A stretch of 21,071 nucleotides of DNA from Rhizobiales bacterium UBA697 (GCA_002298965.1 DBMN01000284.1:1-21071); one strand, 5' to 3'; positions 7,825 through 16,894 are shown, counted from the first letter of the stretch. Made by a program: numbers and translations. The notes: a model not told the origin generated them from the sequence alone.

Positions 7825-8646
7825 TCAACCGCGTGGTTCGGAGTGTCCCGTGCCGGTCTTGACGAGAACGACCTGCTGATAGGCACGCAAGATCCGACAG
7901 GATCCCGCCTTGATCCGCACCAGCGCGGCGACGGCGGAGGCCGGATTGTCGAGCGGATCGGAATAGTAGCGCCAGAGGTAGTCGTCGAAGATCATGACGC
8001 CGCCGACCTTCAGTGCGGCGAAGGCGTCGAACGCGTCGTGGACCACGTCGTCGGCGAAGTGCGAACCGTCGACATAGATGAAGTCGAAGCGTTCCCGATC
8101 GCGATGAGCGACGAAATAGTCGCGCGAATAGCCCTTGAACTTGACGATTCGCCCGGCGTGAGCGGCGTTGTTGGCGTCGAAACGGGCCTCGACGCGGGAC
8201 ATTTCGGCGACGACGCCGTGTTCGGCATCGTGGTGTTCGTCGCCGCCGCCCCAGGTGTCGACGCAGGTCAGGCGCGCCTGCGGCAGGGTGTCGAGCAGGA
8301 AGAGGCTCGACATGCCCTCCCAACTGCCGATCTCCAGCGCCTCGACGCGCTCGCGCCGATCGAGCCCGGTGTCGCGGACGACCGACAACCACATCGGCAC
8401 GTGGTCGACGAACCAGCGGCCGGAGAAGTCGAGCGTCTCGATCTCGGCGACGAAGGCCGCCTTGGCGTCGAAATGCTCGCGTTCGATCGCCTCGCGGGCG
8501 AAGCCGTCGACGAAGTTGCGGGCGACGAGCGGCCAGGGCGCGCCGGTGCGCAGCATGAACCACAGCGTCTTGCGCAGGAAGCGCGAGAGGTTCCATATCC
8601 TCTTGTGCAGCCGATGGAACGGTCCGCGCGCTGTGTTGCGCTTCAT
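7825..8646 (-). CDS. Class I SAM-dependent methyltransferase (Methyltransf_24-like)
   Basis: The 273-residue protein has a Rossmann methyltransferase core. SAM-binding motif I is ALEIGSWEGMSS at 103-114, the acidic strand-2 end is CVDTW (128-132), a post-core motif YVDGSHFADDV lies at 191-201, and GGVMIFDDYLW lies at 215-225. These are typical of the Methyltransf_24 group, whose members modify small molecules, sugars or proteins; the substrate here is unknown. The N-terminal 50 residues are basic with aromatic stretches and may touch the membrane or nucleic acid. The start MKRNTARG is preceded by GGGGGAGA. The frame continues upstream without family similarity. It is a single gene, divergent from rpsF. 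Confidence 0.85.
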   Translation of the reverse strand: MKRNTARGPFHRLHKRIWNLSRFLRKTLWFMLRTGAPWPLVARNFVDGFAREAIEREHFDAKAAFVAEIETLDFSGRWFVDHVPMWLSVVRDTGLDRRERVEALEIGSWEGMSSLFLLDTLPQARLTCVDTWGGGDEHHDAEHGVVAEMSRVEARFDANNAAHAGRIVKFKGYSRDYFVAHRDRERFDFIYVDGSHFADDVVHDAFDAFAALKVGGVMIFDDYLWRYYSDPLDNPASAVAALVRIKAGSCRILRAYQQVVLVKTGTGHSEPRG

Positions 8647-8784
8647 GGCGTCTCTCCCCCCGATCGTCGGCGAAGACGGCCGTCCGCCCCCGCCGCGTCC
8701 CTGCGGACCGATGTAGCGGCAAGCCCCGCGCCCGTACATGCCGCGATCGTCTAGAGCGAGAGGCGCGGGGCGGCGCCTTTCCCC

Positions 8785-8812
8785 TTGCATTCGGCCGAAA
8801 AATCCGTAGAAC
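8785..8812 (+). promoter_or_regulatory. Candidate sigma-70-type promoter of rpsF
   Basis: TTGCAT (8785-8790) and TAGAAC (8807-8812) are spaced by 16 bases on the plus strand. Transcription would start near 8819 and give a leader of about 230 bases before rpsF, which fits the hairpins downstream. The -10 match is modest. Confidence 0.3.
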
Positions 8813-8863
8813 CCACCCATTCCGTCGGACGTTAGGCCGGGGGCTGAACGGACGGTCGTGCCG

Positions 8864-9029
8864 TTTTCGGGAGAAATCCCCGAGAATCGACGCGGCAGGG
8901 TCTCATCCGAGACCCGTCGTCCCGTGTCTCCGCTCTCCGACAGGTCAATGGTTTTCGGGGTCTTCCTCGTGAGGCTCCCCGAGAGGCTATGCGCCGCGAT
9001 CGACGGAAGACGGACCCGACGGGTCCGTC
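8864..9029 (+). promoter_or_regulatory. Structured 5' leader of rpsF
   Basis: Four inverted repeats lie in series before rpsF. They are 8864-8871 with 8879-8886 (8 bp counting one wobble); 8898-8904 with 8909-8915 (7 bp perfect, loop ATCC); 8956-8960 with 8977-8981 plus an inner stem; and 9009-9017 with 9021-9029 (9 bp perfect, loop GAC). The last ends 22 bases before the ATG and just ahead of the AGGAAGGA ribosome site at 9039-9046. In other bacteria an rpsF leader RNA binds the S6:S18 complex. I infer a similar autoregulatory role here but cannot match the published consensus by eye. Confidence 0.45.
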
Positions 9030-9051
9030 GAGCAACGAGGAAGGAACATCC

Positions 9052-9495
9052 ATGCCGCTCTACGAGCACGTTTTCCTGGCGCGCCAGGACGTGTCGACGC
9101 AGGCCGTCGATACGCTGATCGCGCAGTACAAGTCGATCGTCGAGGGCCTCGGTGGCCAGGTCACCAAGGTCGAGAACTGGGGCCTCAAGTCCCTCGCCTA
9201 TCGCATCAAGAAGAACCGCAAGGCGCACTACGCGCTGATGAACATCGACGCGCCGGCCGCCGCCGTCGCCGAGATCGAGCGCCAGCAGCGCCTCTCGGAA
9301 GACGTCCTGCGTTCGCTGACCATCCGCGTCGACGAGCTCGAGGAAGGCCCGTCCGTCATGCTGCAGAAGCGTGACCGCGACGAGCGTCGCGACGACCGCC
9401 GTGGCGGCGATCGCCCCGACCGCGGTGACCGTGGCCCGCGCCGCGATCGCGGCCCGCGTCGTGACGAAGAGTTCGGTGACGAGGAGAACGCGTGA
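9052..9495 (+). CDS. rpsF: 30S ribosomal protein S6
   Basis: S6 binds 16S rRNA in the platform of the small subunit as a dimer with S18. The N-terminal ferredoxin-like fold (1-100) is intact, with YEHVFLARQD at the start and YRIKKNRKAHYALMNI at 50-65. Residues 106-147 form a disordered tail rich in Arg, Asp and Gly (repeats of the form DRGPRRD). This makes the protein 147 residues, longer than the roughly 100-135 usual elsewhere but common in alphaproteobacteria. The ATG at 9052 has a strong AGGAAGGA site, and an in-frame ATG 21 codons upstream gives residues unlike S6. The stop overlaps the rpsR start (TGATG), which indicates translational coupling. Confidence 0.97.
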   Translation: MPLYEHVFLARQDVSTQAVDTLIAQYKSIVEGLGGQVTKVENWGLKSLAYRIKKNRKAHYALMNIDAPAAAVAEIERQQRLSEDVLRSLTIRVDELEEGPSVMLQKRDRDERRDDRRGGDRPDRGDRGPRRDRGPRRDEEFGDEENA

Positions 9496-9740
9496 TGGCC
9501 GAATCGACCCAGCAGGCCCGCCGGCCCTTCTTCCGTCGTCGCAAGACCTGCCCGTTCTCGGGCGCCAATGCGCCGAAGATCGACTACAAGGACGTCAAGC
9601 TCCTGCAGCGCTTCGTTTCCGAGCGCGGCAAGATCGTCCCGTCCCGCATCACGGCGGTCTCCGCCAAGAAGCAGCGCGAGCTCGCCAAGGCGATCAAGCG
9701 CGCCCGCTTCGTCGGCCTCCTGCCGTTCGTGATCAAGTGA
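9495..9740 (+). CDS. rpsR: 30S ribosomal protein S18
   Basis: This is the partner of S6 in the 30S platform. It has 81 residues with the family core IDYKDVKLLQRFVSERGKIV (29-48) and SAKKQRELAKAIKRAR (56-71). The start ATG shares its first base with the rpsF stop. GAGGAGAA a few bases upstream, inside rpsF, is the ribosome site, and an in-frame GTG one codon earlier is less likely. A GC hairpin follows 33 bases after the stop. Confidence 0.97.
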   Translation: MAESTQQARRPFFRRRKTCPFSGANAPKIDYKDVKLLQRFVSERGKIVPSRITAVSAKKQRELAKAIKRARFVGLLPFVIK

Positions 9741-9773
9741 TCCGACGCGGCTCTCGGGCCGCATGACGACATC

Positions 9774-9796
9774 GGGGGAGCGGACACCGCTCCCCC
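9774..9796 (+). terminator. Hairpin after rpsR, attenuator-like
   Basis: There is a perfect 10-bp stem (9774-9783 with 9787-9796, GGGGGAGCGG/CCGCTCCCCC) with a three-base ACA loop. It is followed by TCTCCTCC rather than a T-run. It probably lowers, but does not abolish, read-through from rpsFR into the DUF2232 gene and rplI. Confidence 0.5.
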
Positions 9797-9913
9797 TCTC
9801 CTCCTCGCGAGGCGGCGAACACGACGGGCCGCAACACGTCGTCGGAACGATCGGGCTGGGGTGCGTGGCGCCTCTAACCGCTCTCGGGCACGAGACGGGA
9901 CAGCTGGACTTCG

Positions 9914-10858
9914 ATGAAGAACACAAATTCCGCAACTGCAATCGTGATCGGCGTCGGCGCGGGCCTCGGCTCGGCGCTCCTGTTCGCGTCGCTGGTGGGC
10001 GGAAGCTTCCTGACCGTTCCCCTCTTCGCCGCCTCGCCGCTGCCGATCCTGGCGGCCGGCATCGGCTTCGGCCCGATCGCGGCGGTCGCCGCGGTCGTCG
10101 CGGCCGCGCTGGTGCTGATGTTCGAGCTCGGCACGCCCGCCGCCCTCGTCTCTCTCGGCGCCGCCGGTCTGCCGGCGCTGATCCTCTCCGGCCTCGTCGA
10201 GCGCCAGGAGAACGGCACCTGGTTCCCGGCCGGCCGCATCGCCACCGTCGCCGCCGTCGTCATGGCGATCGCCACGGCGCTCGGTGCGCTCGGCATCGGC
10301 TTCGATCCGGTGCGCACCGGTCACGAAGTGGTCGCCGCCTTCCGCGAGATGCTGGTCGCCGCCGGCACGCCGGCCACCCAGATGCCCGAAGCGACGGCGA
10401 TCGAACCGCTGATCTTCGCTTCCGTCCGGCTGATGCCGGCCTTCTTCCCGGCCTTCTGGACGCTGGTGCTGGCGCTCGATCTGGTGATCGCGCTGCGCGT
10501 CCTGCGCCGTTTCGGCCGGGTCGAGCGGCCGCGCGAGGATCTGGCGATGGTCGAGATCTCGCCGATCGTCGGCCTCGTCTTCGCCGCCGCCTTCGCCGGC
10601 GCCTTCCTGCCGGGCTCGCTCGGCGTGCTCGCCTCGATCGCCGCGGGCGCCGCCTTCGCGCCGCTGTTCCTGGTCGGCATGGGGCTGCTCACCCACGTGA
10701 CGCGCGCCACCGACATGCGGTGGATCCTGCGGGCGACGGCCTACGGCCTCGTCCTGCTCTTCCCCGTCGCGGCGCTGGTCATGGCGCTGGCGGGGATCGC
10801 CGAAACCTTCCTCGGCCTGCGCGGACGCCCGTCGTCCGGCGGCGCCGATCGCAGTTGA
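9914..10858 (+). CDS. DUF2232 family multi-pass membrane protein
   Basis: The 314-residue, strongly hydrophobic protein has about eight membrane segments (roughly 8-33, 42-70, 76-94, 107-129, 165-195, 213-232, 236-259, 270-297). It has short basic loops such as RVLRRFGRVERPRE (195-208). I assign it to DUF2232 from its position between rpsR and rplI, a characteristic alphaproteobacterial placement, and from its overall look. The function is unknown. Firmicute relatives of this superfamily include the YybS group. Its ribosome site is weak, 173 bases after rpsR, and rplI follows 36 bases after its stop, so it is probably part of the ribosomal operon. Confidence 0.85.
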   Translation: MKNTNSATAIVIGVGAGLGSALLFASLVGGSFLTVPLFAASPLPILAAGIGFGPIAAVAAVVAAALVLMFELGTPAALVSLGAAGLPALILSGLVERQENGTWFPAGRIATVAAVVMAIATALGALGIGFDPVRTGHEVVAAFREMLVAAGTPATQMPEATAIEPLIFASVRLMPAFFPAFWTLVLALDLVIALRVLRRFGRVERPREDLAMVEISPIVGLVFAAAFAGAFLPGSLGVLASIAAGAAFAPLFLVGMGLLTHVTRATDMRWILRATAYGLVLLFPVAALVMALAGIAETFLGLRGRPSSGGADRS

Positions 10859-10894
10859 ACAATCGTACTTCGAACATCGAAACGGAGAAGACCC

Positions 10895-11455
10895 ATGGAA
10901 GTGATCCTGCTGGAACGTATCGGCCGCCTCGGCCAGATGGGCGACGTCGTCAAGGTCAAGGACGGCTACGCCCGCAACTTCCTGCTGCCGCGCGGCAAGG
11001 CCATGCGCGCCAACAAGGCCAACCGCGCCTATTTCGAGACCCAGAAGGTCCAGCTCGAGGCCCGCAACCTCGAGCGCAAGGCCGAGGCTCAGGCGGTGTT
11101 CGAGAAGCTCGACGGCAAGTCCTTCGTCGTCGTGCGTTCGGCCGGTGAGATGGGCCATCTCTACGGCTCCGTCTCGGCCCGTGACGTGGCCGACCTCGTG
11201 CTGGCCGGCGGCTTCACCGTCGAGCGCGGCCAGGTCGAGCTGAAGGCCCCGATCAAGGCCATCGGCCTGCATCAGGTCGCCATCCAGCTGCATCCGGAAG
11301 TCGAAGCGACCGTGACCGTCAACGTCGCCCGTTCGGCCGACGAAGCCGAGCGTCAGGCCCGCGGCGAAGAAGTGCTGGTTCGCGAGGACGACAACCTGTT
11401 CGAGCGCGAAGTCGGCCCGATCACCGACGAAGAAGGCTATCACAGCGAGGACTGA
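10895..11455 (+). CDS. rplI: 50S ribosomal protein L9
   Basis: L9 binds 23S rRNA domain V with its N-terminal domain and reaches across the ribosome through a long helix. It helps maintain reading frame. The N-terminal signature is complete: MEVILLERIGRLGQMGDVV, then GYARNFLLPRGKA at 24-36, then the long connecting helix (about 41-75) and the C-terminal domain (to about 146). An extra acidic tail (147-186) makes it 186 residues against about 149 in E. coli, as often seen in alphaproteobacteria. GGAGAAG lies ahead of the ATG. It is the last gene of the operon and ends in a strong terminator. Confidence 0.97.
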   Translation: MEVILLERIGRLGQMGDVVKVKDGYARNFLLPRGKAMRANKANRAYFETQKVQLEARNLERKAEAQAVFEKLDGKSFVVVRSAGEMGHLYGSVSARDVADLVLAGGFTVERGQVELKAPIKAIGLHQVAIQLHPEVEATVTVNVARSADEAERQARGEEVLVREDDNLFEREVGPITDEEGYHSED

Positions 11456-11503
11456 TCGCGCCGGGCCAAGGCCCCCGCGATCCCCCCTGTGGGACGAGAC
11501 GAG

Positions 11504-11532
11504 AGAGCCGGGCGGCGACGCCCGGCTCTTTT
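11504..11532 (+). terminator. Intrinsic terminator of the rpsF-rplI operon
   Basis: An 11-bp perfect stem (11504-11514 with 11519-11529) is capped by a GCGA tetraloop of the GNRA class and followed by TTTTC. It lies 48 bases past the rplI stop and touches the stop codon of the convergent TIR gene. Confidence 0.88.
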
Positions 11533-13922
11533 CATTTCTCGGCGTTCTGCCCGTCGAGGTGATCGATCACCCACGCGAACCACGCACGCAGTTCGGGGAA
11601 GGGCGCTGCGAAAGCGGTGATCGTCTCGACGTGCTCACCGATGAAGGAAATCGCCATCTGAGTCATTTCGAGGCCGGGATCGATCCTCGAGAGCACGAGC
11701 CCCCCGGCGACCGTCGCCAGAGCGGAGTTCGCCTTGACGACGTGTCTCGTGACGACCAGGAGCGCGTTGCGGACGGCGACATAGGCCGCGTGCGACGACG
11801 TCGCGAGCTTCCATCCGGTCGTGTGGTAGGTCGCGCCGATCGCCGAGAGGAACCGGCGTGTCTCGTCCTCGACCCAGTCGTCTTCGCCGCCAAAAGCTTC
11901 GAGAATGGCGGCCATGGGCCGCCCGATTGTCGCGAGGGTCTCGGAGGCGAGACGAAATTGATCGGCATTCGCCGTCAGTTTCCGCCCGAGCGGAAATCCG
12001 AGAATGAAGGCACCGTGGAGCCGCGCGGCGGCCGTCAACATTCCCAGATGAGCCGGTTCAAGAGGGTCTGTCAGCGTGCGGTCCTGGTTCTGTCCGGCGA
12101 ATGCCTCGGCGAGCCCGAACAGTTCTGCACCCGCTCCCCACAGTTTGGAGACGTGCAAGGCGGGTGCGTCGACGTCGATCAGGTCGGCGTACAGCGCCAC
12201 GACATGGGCGAGGTCCGGATGACGGTTGGAGACCTTGTGGGTAGCCTCCCGCAGGCGCGGCAGGAGGCTGCGGAGTTGATCGTGGAGCGTCCCGGAGACC
12301 TCTGCATCGTCGACGTCGTCAGGCGATGACGGCGCTGCAATCCGAAGGCCCGAATTCGCGCCGAATTCGAAAGACGTTCCCTCGACTTCTTCCGGTTGCG
12401 GTGGAACTTCTGAACGCGCCCGCCGTGCGTCGATCTCGGCGAAGCGGCGGGCGATCTCGGCATTGACGGCCTTCACGCCGGCAATCGTCTTGGCGCCTTC
12501 CGCCCACATCTCTTCCGGCAGGGTGAGACGGGCGATGTCCTTCTCCTCGTCGCCGGTCAGACGGACGGGATCATCGGAGAAGCGGTCGTCCAGCCATGCC
12601 AGCCAGTGCTGCCAGCCTTCGTCGTGTCGAGCGCGGAGCTTATTGGAAAGTTCGACATGCGAATTTGCGATCTCATCCGGTGCACCGTTCGGCCAGAGCT
12701 TCGCCTCCGCAAGCGCAGCTACATCCACCTCGCTCACCAAGGCAGCAATGTCGATCGAGACCGCTTCCCACATGATTGCTTCGCGCGCAAAGAAAGCGAA
12801 GCTACTAGTAGCGTTGGCAGGAGCGGCTGCGGCGGTAGCAGTGGACGCAGCGTTAACGGCGGTAGTGACGGCGATCGCTGCATCAACATTGGCAGCAGCC
12901 GCAATGGCGGTGGCAGTTGCGGCTGCATAGGCTGCCGTGGTGTTGCTGGTGAGCGCGATCGTGTAAGATGCACCTTCCGCAGCGGAAGCAGCGGCCGCAG
13001 CAGCCGCAAAGGCGGTACGCTTGATCGCCGTAGCGTGCGCAGGGTAACGAGCCTCGGCCCAAGGCACTGCCAAGCCCCGTAAGAGCGGTGCTAGAGCGAT
13101 CAAAGGGTCTTTGACTTTCGAATTCCGCGCGACCTCAAGACCCGCCAGCAGCGGCGCGACGCGGAGTGCGGCGCGGACGGCGAGGATCCGTCCGTATTCG
13201 CGCGGCTTGCCTTCGAGCCAACGCTCCAACTCGTCGCGTGAACGGATGACGGGCGACGGGTTCGCTCTTGCCACTGAATAGTTCGCGAACATGCGTCCGC
13301 GGATCTTCGAGATCGGCGGCTTTCCCGATCTTCCGGCGGCCTCGACGCGCTCGGACGGAAAGCGCGGCGCGTTCGGCGGAAGCACGGCCGAACCGGCGTC
13401 GAAGGGCGGCGTTTTTGCCTCGGCAGAGAGGGTTGCATCCGCCAACTGGACATCCACGACGGCGGTCGACGGCTGCGGCGCGCCACCGCCCGCCCCCCCC
13501 GGGAACCGAGGCCGCGTCGTCGGTGCTCGCGGCGGCTCGAGGAACGCGATCAGCCTCCGCGCGGCTTCCGCCTCGTCGAGCCCGATGAGCGACAGGCGTT
13601 TCTTGTTGGCGGCGAAGGCGGGCCACTTGGCGAGCTTTTCGACCTCGATCGGTACGAGGAAACCGTCGCGACCGTCGGGGTCCTGCCAATAGGCCGCCCA
13701 ACGCTCGGCGTTGGAATGGACCGCCTCGACATAGGCCGGCGAAAAGACGCCGACCATCTTGTCAGCCGCTTCGAGCTTGCGTTCCATCCAGGCCGGGATG
13801 TTCTCGCCCGCCGCGACCTCCCACTCGTGCACGAAGACCTCGTGGCCGGCGTCGCGCAGCGTCACGCCGATCCAATGGGCCCAATCGCGGTCGGAGGAGC
13901 TGTAGGAGAGAAAGAGCTTCAT
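11532..13922 (-). CDS. TIR-domain protein with Ala-rich and C-terminal helical regions
   Basis: This 796-residue protein opens with a TIR-like domain (1-128): KLFLSYSSSDRDWAHWI, a BB-loop-like stretch VHEWEVAAGENIP (31-43), and VGVFSPAYVEAVHSNAERW (57-75). There Glu73 sits where TIR NADases keep their catalytic glutamate. A Pro/Gly-rich linker (129-205), Ala-rich helices (about 303-372), a Trp-rich module (LWPNGAP 409-415, WQHWLAWLDDRF 437-448, LPEEMWAEG 468-476, VNAEIARRF 486-494) and an all-helical C-terminal region (about 545-790) follow. Bacterial TIR proteins often deplete NAD+ during phage infection; this role is inference here. The Ala-rich part uses many GCT and GCA codons, unlike neighbouring genes. 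MKLFLS is chosen because the 30 residues before it are unlike a TIR start; the ribosome site is weak. No partner gene is adjacent. Confidence 0.85.
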   Translation of the reverse strand: MKLFLSYSSSDRDWAHWIGVTLRDAGHEVFVHEWEVAAGENIPAWMERKLEAADKMVGVFSPAYVEAVHSNAERWAAYWQDPDGRDGFLVPIEVEKLAKWPAFAANKKRLSLIGLDEAEAARRLIAFLEPPRAPTTRPRFPGGAGGGAPQPSTAVVDVQLADATLSAEAKTPPFDAGSAVLPPNAPRFPSERVEAAGRSGKPPISKIRGRMFANYSVARANPSPVIRSRDELERWLEGKPREYGRILAVRAALRVAPLLAGLEVARNSKVKDPLIALAPLLRGLAVPWAEARYPAHATAIKRTAFAAAAAAASAAEGASYTIALTSNTTAAYAAATATAIAAAANVDAAIAVTTAVNAASTATAAAAPANATSSFAFFAREAIMWEAVSIDIAALVSEVDVAALAEAKLWPNGAPDEIANSHVELSNKLRARHDEGWQHWLAWLDDRFSDDPVRLTGDEEKDIARLTLPEEMWAEGAKTIAGVKAVNAEIARRFAEIDARRARSEVPPQPEEVEGTSFEFGANSGLRIAAPSSPDDVDDAEVSGTLHDQLRSLLPRLREATHKVSNRHPDLAHVVALYADLIDVDAPALHVSKLWGAGAELFGLAEAFAGQNQDRTLTDPLEPAHLGMLTAAARLHGAFILGFPLGRKLTANADQFRLASETLATIGRPMAAILEAFGGEDDWVEDETRRFLSAIGATYHTTGWKLATSSHAAYVAVRNALLVVTRHVVKANSALATVAGGLVLSRIDPGLEMTQMAISFIGEHVETITAFAAPFPELRAWFAWVIDHLDGQNAEK

Positions 13923-14154
13923 CTGAAAATCACGGTGAGGCGAACTTCGGCACTGTCGCACGCCGATCGTGCATTGGCCAGCGCCTTCCCGCCCCCCATC
14001 TGCACCCTGCACGGGTCAAGGCGTCTCGTCGGCGCGGGGCATCAATCCTGTGGACGAGCGGGTATGACGGCGGGATGACTTCCGTGGGCGCGGGCACGCG
14101 GTTAAGAAACCGTGAACCCGAAAAAGCCGGTCTCCCGAGAAAGCCGCCCGCCCG
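13923..14154. promoter_or_regulatory. Divergent intergenic region, TIR gene / dnaB
   Basis: These 232 bases hold the promoters for two divergent genes. A small hairpin (CGGTT-AAGA-AACCG, 14099-14112) lies about 43 bases before the dnaB start. I found no convincing -35/-10 pair on either strand, and no small gene. Confidence 0.35.
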
Positions 14155-15645
<1,491 letters not shown>

Positions 15646-15661
15646 GGGTGGGCGCGCCGCC

Positions 15662-16894
15662 TCAGGCCCCGCGGCGCGACACCACGCGGGCGGCGGCGAG
15701 TTGCCCGACGTGGAGCAGGCCGACGAAGCCGACCACGCCGGCCCAGGCGCCCCATTCCCAGAAATGGCCGCCGAGCGCGCCGAGAACCGACGAGCCGAGG
15801 TAGTAGGCGAGCAGGTAGAGCGACGAGGCGTGCGCCTTGTCGGCTCTCGCCCGCGCCCCGACCCAGCCGCCGGCGACCGTGTGGGCGGCAAAGAATCCCG
15901 CCGTGAGCAGCGCGATGCCGACGACGACGATCGCCAGGGGCGCGGCGAGCGTCAGCAACAGGCCGGCGCCCGAGAGCGCGATGCCGGCGGCGAGCACCTT
16001 CGCCCGGCCGAAACGGTCGGCGCTCGCGCCCGCCAGCGGCGAGGCGACGATGCCGGCGAGATAGACGGTGAAGATGGCGCCGACCGCCGCCTGACCGAGC
16101 CCATAGGGCGGCGCCATCAGGCGGAAGCCGACGTAGTTGTAGACGCTGACGAAGCCGCCCATGGCGAGGAAGGCGATCGCGAAGAGCGCCAGGAGGCCGG
16201 GATCGCGCAGGTGGCGGCCCCAGGCGGCGACGTGGGGGGCGAGCCCGCGGCTCGGCTCCGGGCGGAAGTTGCGCGAGGCCGGCAGCAGCGCGACGAAGCC
16301 GAGGGCGGCGAGGAGGCCGAGCCCGCCGATCGCGGCGAGCGCCATGCGCCAGTCGGAATGTTCGGCGACGAGGCCGGTGACGACGCGCCCCGCCATGCCG
16401 CCCGCCGCATTGCCGCCGATGTAGAGGCCCATCGCCGTGCCGAGGCCGGCGGGCTCGATCTCCTCGGCGAGATAGGCCATGGCGACGGCCGGCGCGCCAC
16501 CGAGCGCCAGGCCCTCGAGCGCGCGCAGCAGCAGCAACACCGGCCAGGTCGGCGCGAAGGCGACCGCCACTTCGAGCAGCGCCGCGACGATCAGTGAGGC
16601 GAACATCAACGGCTTGCGCCCGAGGCCGCGCGACAGGGCGCCGGCGACGAAGATCGAGGCGGCGAGGCAACCGGTCGAGACCGACAGGGCGAGCGAGCTC
16701 TCGGCCGCCGAGAGCGAGAAGACGCGGGCGAGATCGGGCAGCAGCGGCTGGACGCAGTAGAGCTGCGAGAAGATCGCGTAGCCCGAGAGGAACAGCGCCA
16801 CGTTGATGCGCAGGAAGGCGACGGAGGCGCGCCGCGTCCACACGGGCGCGGGTGGGGCGTCGGGGCGTTCCGGCGGGTGATCGGGCGTCGTCAT
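15662..16894 (-). CDS. MFS transporter, YnfM/AraJ-like DHA1 exporter
   Basis: The 410-residue protein has twelve predicted membrane helices. The segment FSQLYCVQPLLPDLARVF (42-59) and the loop 2-3 signature GRKPLM (92-97) place it in the drug:H+ antiporter (DHA1) group, closest in appearance to YnfM-type proteins. Such carriers expel small molecules in exchange for protons; the substrate cannot be read from the sequence. The chosen ATG has GAGGA about 7 bases upstream, and the much longer upstream frame has no transporter character. The gene sits between dnaB and alr, opposite in strand to both, as an accessory insertion. Confidence 0.88.
   Translation of the reverse strand: MTTPDHPPERPDAPPAPVWTRRASVAFLRINVALFLSGYAIFSQLYCVQPLLPDLARVFSLSAAESSLALSVSTGCLAASIFVAGALSRGLGRKPLMFASLIVAALLEVAVAFAPTWPVLLLLRALEGLALGGAPAVAMAYLAEEIEPAGLGTAMGLYIGGNAAGGMAGRVVTGLVAEHSDWRMALAAIGGLGLLAALGFVALLPASRNFRPEPSRGLAPHVAAWGRHLRDPGLLALFAIAFLAMGGFVSVYNYVGFRLMAPPYGLGQAAVGAIFTVYLAGIVASPLAGASADRFGRAKVLAAGIALSGAGLLLTLAAPLAIVVVGIALLTAGFFAAHTVAGGWVGARARADKAHASSLYLLAYYLGSSVLGALGGHFWEWGAWAGVVGFVGLLHVGQLAAARVVSRRGA

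Noticed and set aside
7825..9228. A 467-residue version of the methyltransferase gene reaching into rpsF
   Set aside because: The upstream part overlaps rpsF and its leader and lacks methyltransferase character; the ATG at 8646 has a strong ribosome site.
9358..9480. Short repeats in the 3' part of rpsF, considered as a CRISPR-like or tandem array
   Set aside because: They encode the Arg/Asp/Gly tail in frame, have no unique spacers and are far too short.
9584..11443. A 619-codon minus-strand open frame across rpsR, DUF2232 and rplI
   Set aside because: It is antisense to ribosomal protein genes. The translation is charged low-complexity sequence with no recognisable motif.
12463..12930. 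A plus-strand frame antisense to the Ala-rich part of the TIR gene, considered as an antitoxin-like partner
   Set aside because: The Ala/Val/Ser-rich product mirrors the Ala codons of the opposite strand, and I saw no convincing ribosome site.
14099..14112. A small hairpin before dnaB, considered as a terminator
   Set aside because: It is only 5 bp, has no T-run, and no plus-strand gene lies between the rplI terminator and this point.
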